In this document: positions 10,490 to 21,930 of the stretch, in pieces
Layout: each line of letters starts with the position of its first letter
Position numbering within the stretch: position 1 is the first letter of the stretch
Assembly: GCA_014898415.1 (NCBI GenBank)
Contig: RCTD01000012.1
Coordinates: 372,001 to 436,000, forward strand
DNA: 64,000 nt
Reading direction: 5' to 3'
Origin: Stromatinia cepivora
Taxonomy: Eukaryota; Ascomycota; Leotiomycetes; Helotiales; Sclerotiniaceae
Notes under the pieces: generated by a model
Databases searched by the model: none
Told to the model about the DNA's origin: nothing
Seen by the model: only the letters and a program-made list of their open reading frames with translations
Program-made: the position numbers and the translations under genes

Positions 10490-12560
10490 AGGAAAAATGT
10501 ATCAAATTGGAAAGTAATAGATCTGAAATCATTTTCAATATATATATAATTTTATGAATCAAATTTAAATTTGAGATATATTATTAGCTTATTACCTTCA
10601 ATATTCAACAATTCAAATTCAATTTATACTACTATATTACAAAGTATTAGACTTTTGAAATTTAAATTATAAATAAAAACCTTAAAATTATATTCTATCC
10701 TATAGCTAAATGTATATTTATACTTTTATACATTTCTATATCTAATTGTAGTTATTCTAATTCTGTATTAATTATAAAATATTAAATGAGATAAATTGTT
10801 ACCAAAGGTAGCCTAGTTTATTATTTAGAATATAAAATCTTTTTGTATAAAATCTCGATTTATAAGGTGAGGAAAACAAATCTGTGAAATATTTTTTTAG
10901 AATAATGGTTAAATTAAGATTTCAATATAAAGTACTAAATATAAGAAATAGTTAATATAAAATAAAATAAATATTTAATAAAATATTAAAAGAAAGATAT
11001 ATTAGATATTTATTAACAATCTTTTGTTATTAGAAAATCTAAAATCTATCTTTTTAGAAAATCTAAAAAATATATTTTTTTTTAAAGAATTTCAAAATCA
11101 ATTTCAAAAAAAAGGAGAAATAAAGAAATAATTATATTTTTGGAAAATCCAAAAATAATAAATAAGATAGAATTGTTTTTTATTTTATAGTTTTATTAGA
11201 AAATCTAAAATCTATTATTTATTAGAAAATCTAAAATCTTTTTTTTTAGAAAATCTAAAAAATATATTTTCATTTAAAGAATTTCAAAATCAATTCTAAA
11301 AAAAAAAGGAATGAAGAAATAATTATCTTTTTTGGAAAATCCAAAAATAATAAATAAAATAGAATTGTTTTTTACTTTATAGTTTTATTAGAGAATCTAA
11401 AATCTATTATTTATTAGAAAATCTAAAAAAAAATATATTATTCTTTGAAGAATAGAATTTCAATATCAATTTAATAAAAAAAAAAAATATAAAAAAAGAA
11501 TGAAGAAATAATTATCTTTTTTGGAAAATCTATATCACGGAGGATAGTTATATCATTTAATATTATTGTGATAGGGAATAATAAGAATAAATAATAATAT
11601 GCTAGATTGACTTAAGGATTGATTAGAAGGATCAATTTTTATATATATATTTAGAATAGGTAATAGAATCATTTAAATAGGTAATAGTGATCTCCTTGTA
11701 GATTATAGATATAATTATTATAAATAGAGTTTTTAATAATTAATTTGATAAGAATGTATATATCTATAAAGAAAATTGTAATGATTAATATAACTTTACG
11801 AAAAGTTTGCGAAGTTATGGTTATATAAGTTTTATATGGTTTTATATGGGATATAGGTTTTTCTATAACAATCTAAAAATAATGAATAATATAGAATATA
11901 TAAAAAGATTATGGCATCTGTGGGTTCAACCTGAAATCCCCTAGCATGCTTGTCAATGGTTTGTATAATCTAGTTTGTTTAGGTAATCGTGTTATTAATC
12001 ATGGTGTGTGTGCCGGGGGATTTTAATATTTTTTGATTCGATGATTTTATTATTAGAAAATCTAAAATCTATTATTTATTAGAAAATCTAAAAAATATAT
12101 TCTCTCTAAATAATTTCTATATTAAGTTTTGAAAAAAAATAGTAAAGAAGTTATTTAAGAAGGTATCTTTTTTAGATAATCTAAAATATATTATTTATTA
12201 AAAAATCTAAAAATTGTTTTTTCCTTTAAATAATCTTAACATCAATTTTAAAAAAAAAAAAAAAAAAAAAAAAAGAATAAATAGCTATCTTTTTTTAGAA
12301 AATCTAAAATTATTTCTTTTTAGAAAATCTAAAATCTATTTTATTAGAAAATCTAAAAAAAGTATTATAAATAAGCTACTATAGTATAATAAAAATATAT
12401 TTCTGATTAGTAATCAAACTACTAATCTATCTAGATATTGTCTACACCTTTATCTTATATTTTATTAACTTTTTTTATCATTTCAATCTTTGTTCATTCT
12501 TTTTTTCATTATTATTTTATAATAATCTCCAGATTTTTTAACATTATAACAGAAAAATTA
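10490..12560. repeat. AT-rich array of a palindromic motif, with tandem units of about 180 bp
   Basis: The near-palindrome TTTAGAAAATCTAAAA recurs many times. Between about 11,020 and 11,540 it sits in three tandem units of about 180-190 bp, starting near 11,021, 11,190 and 11,380. Each also holds AAAGAATTTCAAAATCAATTT and a TTTTGGAAAATCCAAAAA variant. A second cluster lies at 12,040-12,370. No coding sequence is seen. Related motifs occur at 4,790-4,870 and 19,180-19,600. Confidence 0.75.
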
Positions 12561-14612
12561 TCTTCAAATGAGGAGATTGAAGATAGTAAATTTATAAGCT
12601 ATTAGGAAAAGAATTATAATTTTATCGAATATATTTTAATAAAGATTATAGATATTTCTTCTCCTTTAATCGATTCAACAACAGAATTTCTAAAGATATT
12701 GAAAGATACAAGCAATCCTTTCTTTTTCGATGAGTTAATCGATTTTTTCTTTACATTTGAAAATACGGAAATCGAAAAATCTATTAAAAAAAGGATTCAT
12801 AAAATCAATAAGAAATTCAAAGCCGATTTTGATGAAATTGCTAGATTTCATAATATCGAACCTGATATTGTATATAGCCAAGGTTTTAAGGATCTATCGG
12901 TTTTGAGATCAATATCAATTCGATAATCTATTGGATATCAATGATTTCAATATTATATGGTTATATTATTTTCGGAATGAAAAGAGTAACAATTCTCTAT
13001 CCAATATAAGGAATTAATGATTATTTATTCGAAATTCATTTCAATGGAATATAATAAATATATTGATGTAGAAAAAAAGGTATGGAAAGTTATAGGAATT
13101 CGAAACACTTTTTTATTCCCTAAAATTAATAAAGATTTCGACGATCAAAATCTAATAAAAGTAAAGAAGAAAAGAGTACAAATACAATTGTATATAACCA
13201 AAAACCAGCAAAAATTGTTCAAAAACTTTCAAAAGATAATATATATAATGAATTCTATTAGATATTGTTTTAACTTTATATAGATTATATATATAAAGAA
13301 TACATAGATGTAGATTCTTACGTATATAATTGATTCGAGAAATATTGGAAAAGAAACCGATGGATTGTATACTACTTCTATAAACAAAGCATTCGAAGAT
13401 ACTATAAAAAGTAATTTTCGTTATTTATATTCAGTTTTTGAAAATTAGGTAAAAATCAACGAATGGATTATTATATCGTTTTCTAAAAACAGAAATAAAA
13501 GCATTCGAAAATTCATTATTACATATAACAAAACGAACAAACTATTATTACATCAAAAAATGAATATTGTACAAATCTCATATCAAAAATCCAATCACAG
13601 TATTCGAAGCATTGAACCATCGAATCGTTACTATCAAAAAAGTATCGATCTAGAGCAAACGAAAGATACATCTGATCTTAATAATCTACGATTAAATAAT
13701 CTTCAAATACAAAGTTTGTTACTATAAATGTTATATAACCGATTCAATAATCTTACCAAATTGAATCGAAGTACTGTACCAACATTGGAAACTATAGCAC
13801 AAGCGAACATGGAATTGGTTTATATCGAGAATAATGAGGAAGGTCTTATATCAGCTGAGTGGATTTTAGAATAGTATAAAGCACGAAATAATATAGTTAC
13901 TAACATTTATCGACGGATATATACAGTATTTCAAAATAAAATATTATTGTTTCGTTTTTTATCTTCTGAAAATATAAACAGAAATAATGAAGTGTTTGAA
14001 GATCATTCTATAGATACTAATCTTATAGATCCTATTGCGAAAACTAGAATAATATTTTCAGCTCGAATTACTTAATCTTTAGATAATCAAATAATGTTAT
14101 TTATTAAACCAAAAAAACGGGGTCAAAATTGATCACAAAAATCTACTATCTTTCAAACTCTACAAACCAATAAAATTATTTTAGTAAAAGGTAAAAAAGG
14201 CTGATTGCAAAAAAATAAAAAGATAGAAAAAGAAAAAGAAAAAAAAGGGAGAAAAGGAAAGAAAAAGAAAAAGGAAGAGGAAGAGGAAAAGGAAAAGGAA
14301 AAGAAAAAGGAAAAGGAAAAGAAAAAGGAAGAAAAAGAAGAAGAGGAAAACGATTCCGATAATAAGAATAATCCACAAAATTCATATCAAAATTCATCCA
14401 AGAAACCCAAAAAATACCATCAAACTTATATATCTAATAATATCTTTTTATCTGATATAGATAAAATACTTTCTAAAATATCTAGGTCTTTTCGATCGAA
14501 AGCAAAGACAGTTGTCCTCCTCAATGATAGTAATAATAATAATGATGATGATAATAACGACGATAATGATATGAATAGAAATACTAATAATGATGACTTT
14601 CTGATAGAATAG
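12560..14612 (+). pseudogene. RIP-decayed relic gene upstream of the KDZ relic, unknown product
   Basis: A string of plus-strand open pieces with protein-like composition, broken by TAA/TAG/TGA, ends at a clean stop at about 14,610. The readable end comprises a Glu/Lys tract (about 14,205-14,350), a Ser/Asn-containing linker and an acidic Asn/Asp run, which looks like a nuclear or DNA-associated protein tail. It lies about 500 bp upstream of the KDZ relic on the same strand, so it could be a second gene of one large transposon. I recognise no catalytic domain; the start is not defined. Confidence 0.4.
14205..14353 (+). repeat. Purine-only tract (GAA/AAG/AAA) encoding Glu/Lys
   Basis: About 150 bases of almost pure purine on the plus strand encode alternating Glu and Lys. 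Having essentially no C on this strand, it offers few RIP targets on it, which may explain why this part of the relic stays open. Possible triplex or slippage-prone DNA. Confidence 0.7.
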
Positions 14613-15108
14613 GGTAATAAAAGTTAAAACTAGATGATATAATATTGCAAAAATGATAAAGAAGAAATCAAACAATATCTCTGAACTTTTAGAGAAAACT
14701 AAATAAACCAAAGATTACAAAGTTTGTTTTTTATAAAATAGAATGAAATCTTTTTAACAAATATACTTCTTTAATCTTTCTATCTTCTTTTATCAAACTT
14801 ATTTATAATCTCATATTTAAACTTTATCAATAACAAATTCATTAATTATAATTTATATAGTAATCATAATTTCAAAGAATAATCTCTATTACTTGAACTC
14901 CTTTTTATATTCACTCTAAATCTAATATCTATTCTCTTTCTACTTTCATTAATTATTATATATTTACATTACACTATTTCAAAATCTATCTTCGATTTTT
15001 ATACTCTCTCTTTCTCACCCAAATATTTATAATATCTCGATCTCTATTGATCAATATCTATCTTTTTATATATATATTCTTCCTTTCTAACCTCTAAACA
15101 TTTTTACA
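14613..15108. other. AT-rich gap between two relic genes
   Basis: No gene is visible. The last 120 bases before the ATG at 15109 are pyrimidine-rich (TCTCTCTTTCTCACCC, then CTTCCTTTCTAACCTC), as in many fungal promoters or 5' leaders, which supports 15109 as the original start of the downstream relic. Confidence 0.5.
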
Positions 15109-18100
15109 ATGATTAAACGAAAAAACGGAAGTATTATTATAAATTTATTTAAATCAAAAAAACCTTCATTATATAATTTGAAAGAAAGATTTAATAAAAA
15201 AAAGACGAACAAAAGATTAAAATATGATTTAACAATAAAAGCCAAGAAATTTATTAGTGTTCAAAAAAGATATAATGTTTTTAGGAGAAACAATAATGAT
15301 ATAATGTTAGATAACAAGGACTTTATATAATTTGAAGGATTTGATGATATAAACCTCGGAAATGATTATATTTTAGATGATTTGGATAAATGGAATAATA
15401 TAAAGGAGAAAGAGCTTTTCATTTTGTTTATATTTAGAACTATCCCAAATTCAAAACGTGAAAACGATTGGAAAAGTATTTATCCTTAACTAATCAAAAT
15501 TTTATTAGGAAAGGATTATAAATATATTATATATATCAAAACTTGTAATATTCAATGTTTTATTCTTTCAGGTCTTAAATCCCCTTATTGTATTATCAAT
15601 ATTTAACTAATTTTTAAAATAGCTCCTTCAACAATAAGAATAGTTTTATATTGCAGTTTTTGTACAGAGGGTAAGATTATAGTATTGATGAAACTAGGAT
15701 ATTTCCCAACAAATAAATTAAATATCTATTATATATCAAAAATAGCAATCTAATATTGAGCTCAAATCCTTTAAATCCTATGATTGATATCGAATTAAAC
15801 TTTATTGAATTTATATATTATATATAGATATCAGGTTCTAATTCTATAAATATAGTAGTATTTGGTTTTCAACAATATTTGGAAGATAAATACTTTGTTC
15901 GAGTTAAAACCCTTCGGAAAATGTGATTTGAATATTTATATGATTGGATTTCTGTTCAATATCTTTTGAATAATTTCTTTTTGGAGAAAGCAAAAGAATA
16001 TAACGTTATTTTGATATCGAAAAACGATTTAAGGAATATATACCCTGTATACTTTAATCGAGAAGATAATGAATAGGATCAAAATGATTTTATACAAATC
16101 GATATAGATGATTGTTTTATATAATATCGATATCTAAAAAAAGGAAATATTTCAAGAAAAGAACCGTTTGTTAATGATTTATTTATTCCTAATCCATCTA
16201 TTTTAACTAATATTTAAGTTCTTGAAATAAATGCCAAAGTAGCAAAGCAAGATTTGAATAAAGGGTATCTGTATTATTTTGTAGTATTGAAAGCAACAAA
16301 GATTAAAGGAAATTAATGGGAAATAAAAAATCAAAGTGATCTTATAAATATAGTTTACAAATATAAAACATATTTGAATCTTTTGAATTTATATTATAGA
16401 GAATAGTTTGAGATTATAATTCATTTTGTGAAAGCTCTGTTCAAAAAGATACCATTTCAAGATATATATCTTATTTTGCATTATAATATTGGTTATATTC
16501 TTATCAAATATCTGAAGAGAGTATACCCTGATCTAGTTAAGAAAGTTCGTATTTGTATGAACACTTTTTATATATATGCCCATATATTGGATTATCAACT
16601 AAATTATTCGCTATATCGAATATTCCTTTGTACATTAAGTAATAAAGAATATATAAAAAGGGATTAAAATGATCGATCTTTCTTAGTAACATCTACCCGT
16701 ATTTCAATTACATTACATCGGAAAGTGATATATATAGAATTCACATTCTACAAAATTTGGACTCGTTAAACTGAGATTGGAAAATGGATTAATAAAAAGT
16801 TTAAATGAGCTTAACTATTAATAAAAGAAAATGAGAAGATTATACTAACAATAAAACAATATCTTCTGAATAAAAAATTAGAAATTGATATTGATAATAA
16901 TATTTTATAGCTAAAATAAATTCAAAAATAAAAGGAATAGTTTTTATAGAACTTTATATCAATAACAAAACAAAAAAAGTAATGATCATACCTACAATTT
17001 TAACAACTATTCGATTACGAATCGAATTTATTCAAATATATAGTTAATTTAATAGATAACGAATTAATACAAAAGCATATAATTCCAAAATTTGATATTG
17101 ATATCAAAAAATATAGATCTAACAAATACCACCCATTTCATTCTTCTGGATTTCATACCTTTCCCGAACAATTAGAAGATACTACTCGATTTATAGAGAT
17201 AGAATTTATTAAATAAAATCAAACACAGAAATATTAATTGGATAATAACAATAATATCAAAAGCTATATATATCTATAACAATTTAATCATCTTGATTCT
17301 TTTATTCAAGATTTTCATAAGGATTATACTTTCCGAATATTGGAATTTCATCGGATACAACAAAGATTCAATATTTGGAGTACAACTAATATTTCTAAAT
17401 ATTATAATACAATCATATACTATTTGCCTTTGCTAAAAAGCAAGCTAGATAAGATCAATCATATAATTAAGAAACTTCCTTTACAAGATCGAATTATATT
17501 TAAAATTATTATAGATACTTTCAATATAAATAATCTCGAACAAGATACTAATCAATATATTTAGGTATACGAAATCTTAAAAGTTAAGAAATTATTGAAT
17601 ATAAAAGATACAGAAATGGAAGAGTTATTAAAGAATATATTTATATTACAAGCGATCGATATTTGATATCGATTTATTCGTGTAAATAAGTAATTTCTAA
17701 TCTATCGACGATAATAGATCTGTATAGCTAAATAGATTATAAAAGAATTAAAAGATGCAATCAAATTAAACAATGAATTCATTAACGAGAATATTTATAT
17801 TTACCAGATAATAATTCGAAAGTTATTTGAAGAAATTCGAATAGTACAAAGTGTTTTAGATTACCCTTAAGAATGTATACGCCCAATAGATCAGATTTAT
17901 TTAGCAAAGAAATTAAAAGGTACTTTTTTGTATTATATAAATAATCTAATTCATAAACTAACAAACAATAGATCTCATTGAAAAGGGGTATAAATTAATA
18001 TCTGGATTTCATTTTAGATTTGATAATATTATAATAGAAGATAATCCTTTTGAAGTTGACGATGAGTTTTCTGTAAATAAGGATGAATTAAAAGAATCAG

Positions 18101-18210
18101 ATATAGAGATACAAACAGAATCGGTTTTTGGTTATATACAAGCATTAGCTAATTCTGCTAATCTTGTTAATGATTTTCGACAAAAGTTTAAAAAATTTAA
18201 TTTGAATTAA
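15109..18210 (+). pseudogene. KDZ-type (Kyakuja-Dileera-Zisupton) DNA transposase relic
   Basis: About 1,030 codons read from an ATG at 15109 to TAA at 18208-18210, with many in-frame TAA/TAG/TGA of RIP type and at least one small frame change near 15,720-15,860. Landmarks appear in KDZ order: a Cys-x-x-Cys and Gly-Tyr-Phe-Pro segment (about 15,650-15,720); an Asp-containing IDIDDCF segment followed by Tyr-Arg-Tyr and a Phe-Ile-Pro stretch (about 16,100-16,200); a HYNIG segment (about 16,480) matching the family YDIG/YDIA motif; FYIYAH (about 16,565), matching the conserved FH-x-Y-x-H; and STRISITLHRK (about 16,690), matching the S-x-R-x-x-x-x-x-HR block after the E-x-x-W motif. The C-terminal 400 residues are helical and charged. 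KDZ proteins are presumed RNase H-fold transposases. This copy is dead. Family assignment is by remembered motifs, not alignment. Confidence 0.62.
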
Positions 18211-20150
18211 AGAATTATAGTATATTTCGATATTCACTGTTTTTTTCGATCTTTATTCCATTATATAAGGCCTTCAGATTCCTTATAAAAGGATTGTAAA
18301 GTAAGCCTTGAAAGATCAATAAGATCTTTTGATCTTTGATGGAAATGATTCGAGGTATTGGAAATGAGATCGTCAAGCGATAGAGCAGAGGCTGCCTTTT
18401 TATTTAAGGTAATAAAGAATACTATTACTTTTGTAATATTCATTCGTTTTCCTTTTGGAATATAAAGTATTAATAAAGCCTAAATAGATTTTTAAATTGA
18501 TTTTGATATATATATTAAAGTTGAAATTGAAAATGAATGATTTAATTGTAATGAAATATCTGAAGAATTATATATTAATAATGTAAATAAATTTCAAAGA
18601 ATAAAATCTATATATTAAATACAGAAATAAAGTTTGAATTAAATTTGAAGGGATTTTCAAATAGATTTGATAAAACTTAATAAATCTCAGATATTTTTAG
18701 TCTACAAAAGATCCGGTCCCGGTATTGTTGATCTTGATTTCATTCATAACTTTCAAGTTTTCGTTTCAAACGAATTAATATTATATATTTCTTTAAAGTA
18801 ATATATAATACTTTATCTTTATTAAAGTTTGTTAAACCATATTCTAAATATATATATATAAAAGAGATTTCGTTTAATAATAATGGGTTGAAATGAGTTT
18901 GAGATCTGTCTTGAGAATCATATAAATAAAAACTGAGATCTATAGATAACTATGATAAGAAAATATAGATTTGTAATTATAAAAGGAATTATTGATATTC
19001 TTTGTTTAGTAGAGATATCTGCTTTATAATGATAGTAAGATCTAGATCAAATATATAGTAGTGTATATTACAAAAAGATATTTCTGAAAATATCTTAACT
19101 AAAATAATAATAGTATGATTATGTAAAAAGCGAACTAATCTTTATACGATTTTTCATAATGAATTATTTCATATCATTATTATCTTTTAGAAAATCCAAA
19201 AAACACAATCAATTTTATATTTTAGAAAATCCAAAAATAATAATCATTGTTAGTTTGCAGAAAATCTAAAAAATATATTCACTATAATCTTTTAGAAAAT
19301 CCAAAAAACATAAAAGAAATTCTTAAATTATCCATCAACATATTTCTCAGTTTTTCTAAAAATAGGTTTTAGGATTTTTACAAATTATATTTAGAATTCA
19401 TTTTTACATTTTTAGATATTCTAAAATAATTCCTTTTTAGATATTCTAATAAAGATTTTTCAGATTTTTAAAAATATCAAAATATATATGTCCAAAATCC
19501 GTTCCTAGATATTCTAAAAAATGTTTTTCAGATTTTCTAAAATTTCCAGAATTTTTCTAACCCTAACCCTAAAAACACAGTTTTTAGATTCTCTAAAAAA
19601 GACGAATATATTGATTATATATTTCAAAAATACAATTAATAATTAGAATATTATACTTTTTCAATTATTAGAATTGATATAAACTAGGAATTATATATTC
19701 TATTATATAGAATAGAAAGACAAGAATTGAATGCTTTAAATTTTAATTAAAAAATAAATAAGGGTGAAATGGCCTCTTAACCCTTGTCGTAGCGAAGAGA
19801 CAAGGGTTAAGAAAGCCTCTTGTCGTCGGACATAGGTGCTTAATTTCATAAATATTATTATTTTTTATATTTATTTTAATAATTATAAAAAAGGAAATAA
19901 ATCAAAGAAATCTTTAAATAAAATATTTACCTTTATTATATCTTTTTATCGAAACTATCAAATTAATATATTTATGTAGATAATGAATATAATTATTAAA
20001 CATTTCAAAATATTTGAATTTATAAATTTAATTTTTTTTGATATTTATATTTCCGAGTATAATTAATTCATCAAAATTTAATTTTTTATATTATAAATTT
20101 CTAATATAATAAAATGAGGATTTTTTTATTCATTAAATAATTTAAATTTT
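18211..20150. other. AT-rich non-coding stretch ending the left block
   Basis: No gene is seen. It contains copies of the AGAAAATCCAAAA/TTTTAGATATTCTAAAA motif at about 19,180-19,600, a short telomere-like TAACCCTAACCCTAA at about 19,558-19,572, and a GC-richer hairpin at 19776-19811. Beyond about 20,170 base composition changes abruptly to that of the gene-rich part. Confidence 0.6.
19776..19811. repeat. Perfect 13-bp inverted repeat (hairpin)
   Basis: CTTAACCCTTGTC at 19776-19788 and GACAAGGGTTAAG at 19799-19811 pair perfectly around a 10-base loop, and one more T-A pair extends the stem. Ten bases on, GCCTCTTGTCGTCGG resembles the left arm with its middle removed. It is an island of C/G in AT-rich DNA and could be a transposon terminus or MITE-like remnant. 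Confidence 0.8.
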
Positions 20151-20446
20151 CAAAAATCTTATTAATTCATTTAAATATCATTTATTGAACTTAAAAAGCC
20201 GGAGAAAATCACTTATTTTCGTAGGGTAAATTCGCTTATTTTGCGTATGCTTCTTTTGTGCCCCGCCTGAGTAGTACAAACACTGCCACCAAGAATCAAC
20301 TTTGACAGTACAAGGGTATGAAGCTCCAGAGTTGGTGATTCCTAGAATAGAGACCCGACAACTTGGTTGATGTTTCAAGTGAACAAGCAAGGCGTTTTTT
20401 GTTCGCAAAAGGCTTGAAGAAAAAATAGAACAGGGACCAAGTCAAA
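20151..20446. other. Composition boundary and AIM6 upstream region
   Basis: AT-rich DNA ends at about 20,170 and normal gene-zone composition begins. A minus-strand 76-codon open frame (20178-20408) shows no recognisable domain and is probably chance. The rest is the presumed promoter of the AIM6-like gene. Confidence 0.5.
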
Positions 20447-21930
20447 ATGGCTGAGCAACCATTCTTGCATCACAAACACTTCTATTGTCGAAATATAGGA
20501 GGATTTCATGGCATCAATTCTGCATTGCTCTTTCACGTTAGCATTAACTTTAACTTTGACCCTATACTATACGACTTGTGCGGAGAAAGAACAGGTATGG
20601 CATATACACAGTCTGGTCCGTAAAGCTATTGAGAACTCGATCATTGTACGAGAGCTAATATCTTCAGACTCCACAGAAGATCAGCACTCCGAAAGCTCAT
20701 CTGCTTCTTCTCCGAGCACTTTTGACTATGAGAGTGATACAAGCTGCAGTACTTTGCGGTCGACACACAGTGCAAGTCGAAATGAGCGCATACAGTCCCG
20801 CTATGGAAATACAGTCATCTGCAAGAAGTGGTTTCGCATCTCTGTTTTTCTGCTTGTTTTTGGGGCCATTTCTGTCTTGTAAGTGCTACAGTACCTCCTC
20901 TGAAACTTTCTACTTCACTTCATGAACTAACCATGATTGCTGTAGAATCTGGTTATCCTTGGCTCTCACACTGCCGAAACGTGCAAGTCCTGTATTCCTC
21001 TCCAATAGAGCTAGCACTATAACCAATGAGTGGACTGCACCGAAAGATTCTATGAATTTACTTTCACCGTGGAACCCAAATTTTACCCAAGGAGTCGTCC
21101 CAATGCCGTGTCATTCACATAACGACTACTTGCGCGCTGTTCCCCTCTTCGAAGCTCTTGCAGCTGGTTGTACCGGCGTCGAAGCCGATATCCATCTTCC
21201 TACAAAAGCAAGAAGCCAAGATCTGCTAGTAGGGCATAAAGCGAAGTCACTCACACAAGACCGAACTCTCGAGAGTTTATACACTAGCCCTCTTCTCGAA
21301 ATTCTTGAGAACCTGAACAACGATTCTGCTATCTCGAATGAAACGACCAAGGCCTGGAATGGTATTTTTCAATCGAGGCCAAACACCACCCTGACTTTGC
21401 TCCTAGACTTCAAGTCCAATGGTACCGAAATCTGGCCCTATGTGATTCAGCAACTCGAGAGTCTTCGAGCCAAAAATTGGCTTACGTACTGGGACAGTTC
21501 ATCTGATATCCACTGGGCACCAATAATTGTCGTCGCGAGCGGGAATGCTCCTTTCGACCTCCTCAATTCCAATACTACCTATCGTGACATATTCTATGAT
21601 GCTCCCCTAAGTGATATCTCAAATCCTATTTACAACAACACGAACTCTTACTACGCTAGTTGTTCAATGTCCAAAGCCCTGGGAAACCAATGGCTCTGGA
21701 AATTTAGTTCAGCACAGTTGCGTAAGATCAACACTCAAATTAGTACTACAAGTGAGAAAGGCTTGAAAGCGAGATATTGGGATACACCAGCTTGGCCTGT
21801 GACTTTCCAGGACTATATCACGGGGATTCTGGTGGAAAATGGAATAGGGATGTTGAATGTGGATGTTTTTGATCCTGTGTTATACTTTCCTTTGTTGACT
21901 AGATTTGCGCAAAATCGACTTGCATGGTAA
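20447..21930 (+). CDS. AIM6: AIM6-like membrane-anchored PLC-type phosphodiesterase
   Basis: Related to yeast Altered Inheritance of Mitochondria 6, a member of the PLC-like/glycerophosphodiester phosphodiesterase TIM-barrel superfamily whose substrate is unknown. Clear last exons are ..20878 and 20946-21930. The intron 20879-20945 (GTAAGT..TGTAG) splits one transmembrane helix. The catalytic part begins with PCHSHNDYLRAVPLFEAL and GVEADIHL (the His and Glu/Asp of the active site), then LDFKSNG. The start is uncertain. A three-exon model, ATG 20447 to 20594 plus 20668-20878, keeps phase, removes an intron with GTATGG, CTAAT and TTCAG signals, and gives a soluble N-terminus as usual in the family. 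The alternative ATG at 20508 reads straight through and would add a signal-like N-terminus. First gene inside the gene-rich zone; intact. Confidence 0.85.

Noticed and set aside
14176..14397. Minus-strand open frame of 73 codons, Phe/Leu/Pro-rich
   Set aside because: It is only the complement of the purine tract encoding Glu/Lys in the plus-strand relic.
12560..14612. TET/JBP dioxygenase linked to the KDZ relic
   Set aside because: I could not find the His-x-Asp...His and Arg pattern in any frame of this relic.
19776..19840. Helitron 3' end
   Set aside because: The hairpin is not followed at the usual distance by a CTRR terminus.
1..20150. CRISPR arrays, operons or bacterial features
   Set aside because: The window is eukaryotic; the tandem repeats have no regular unique spacers.
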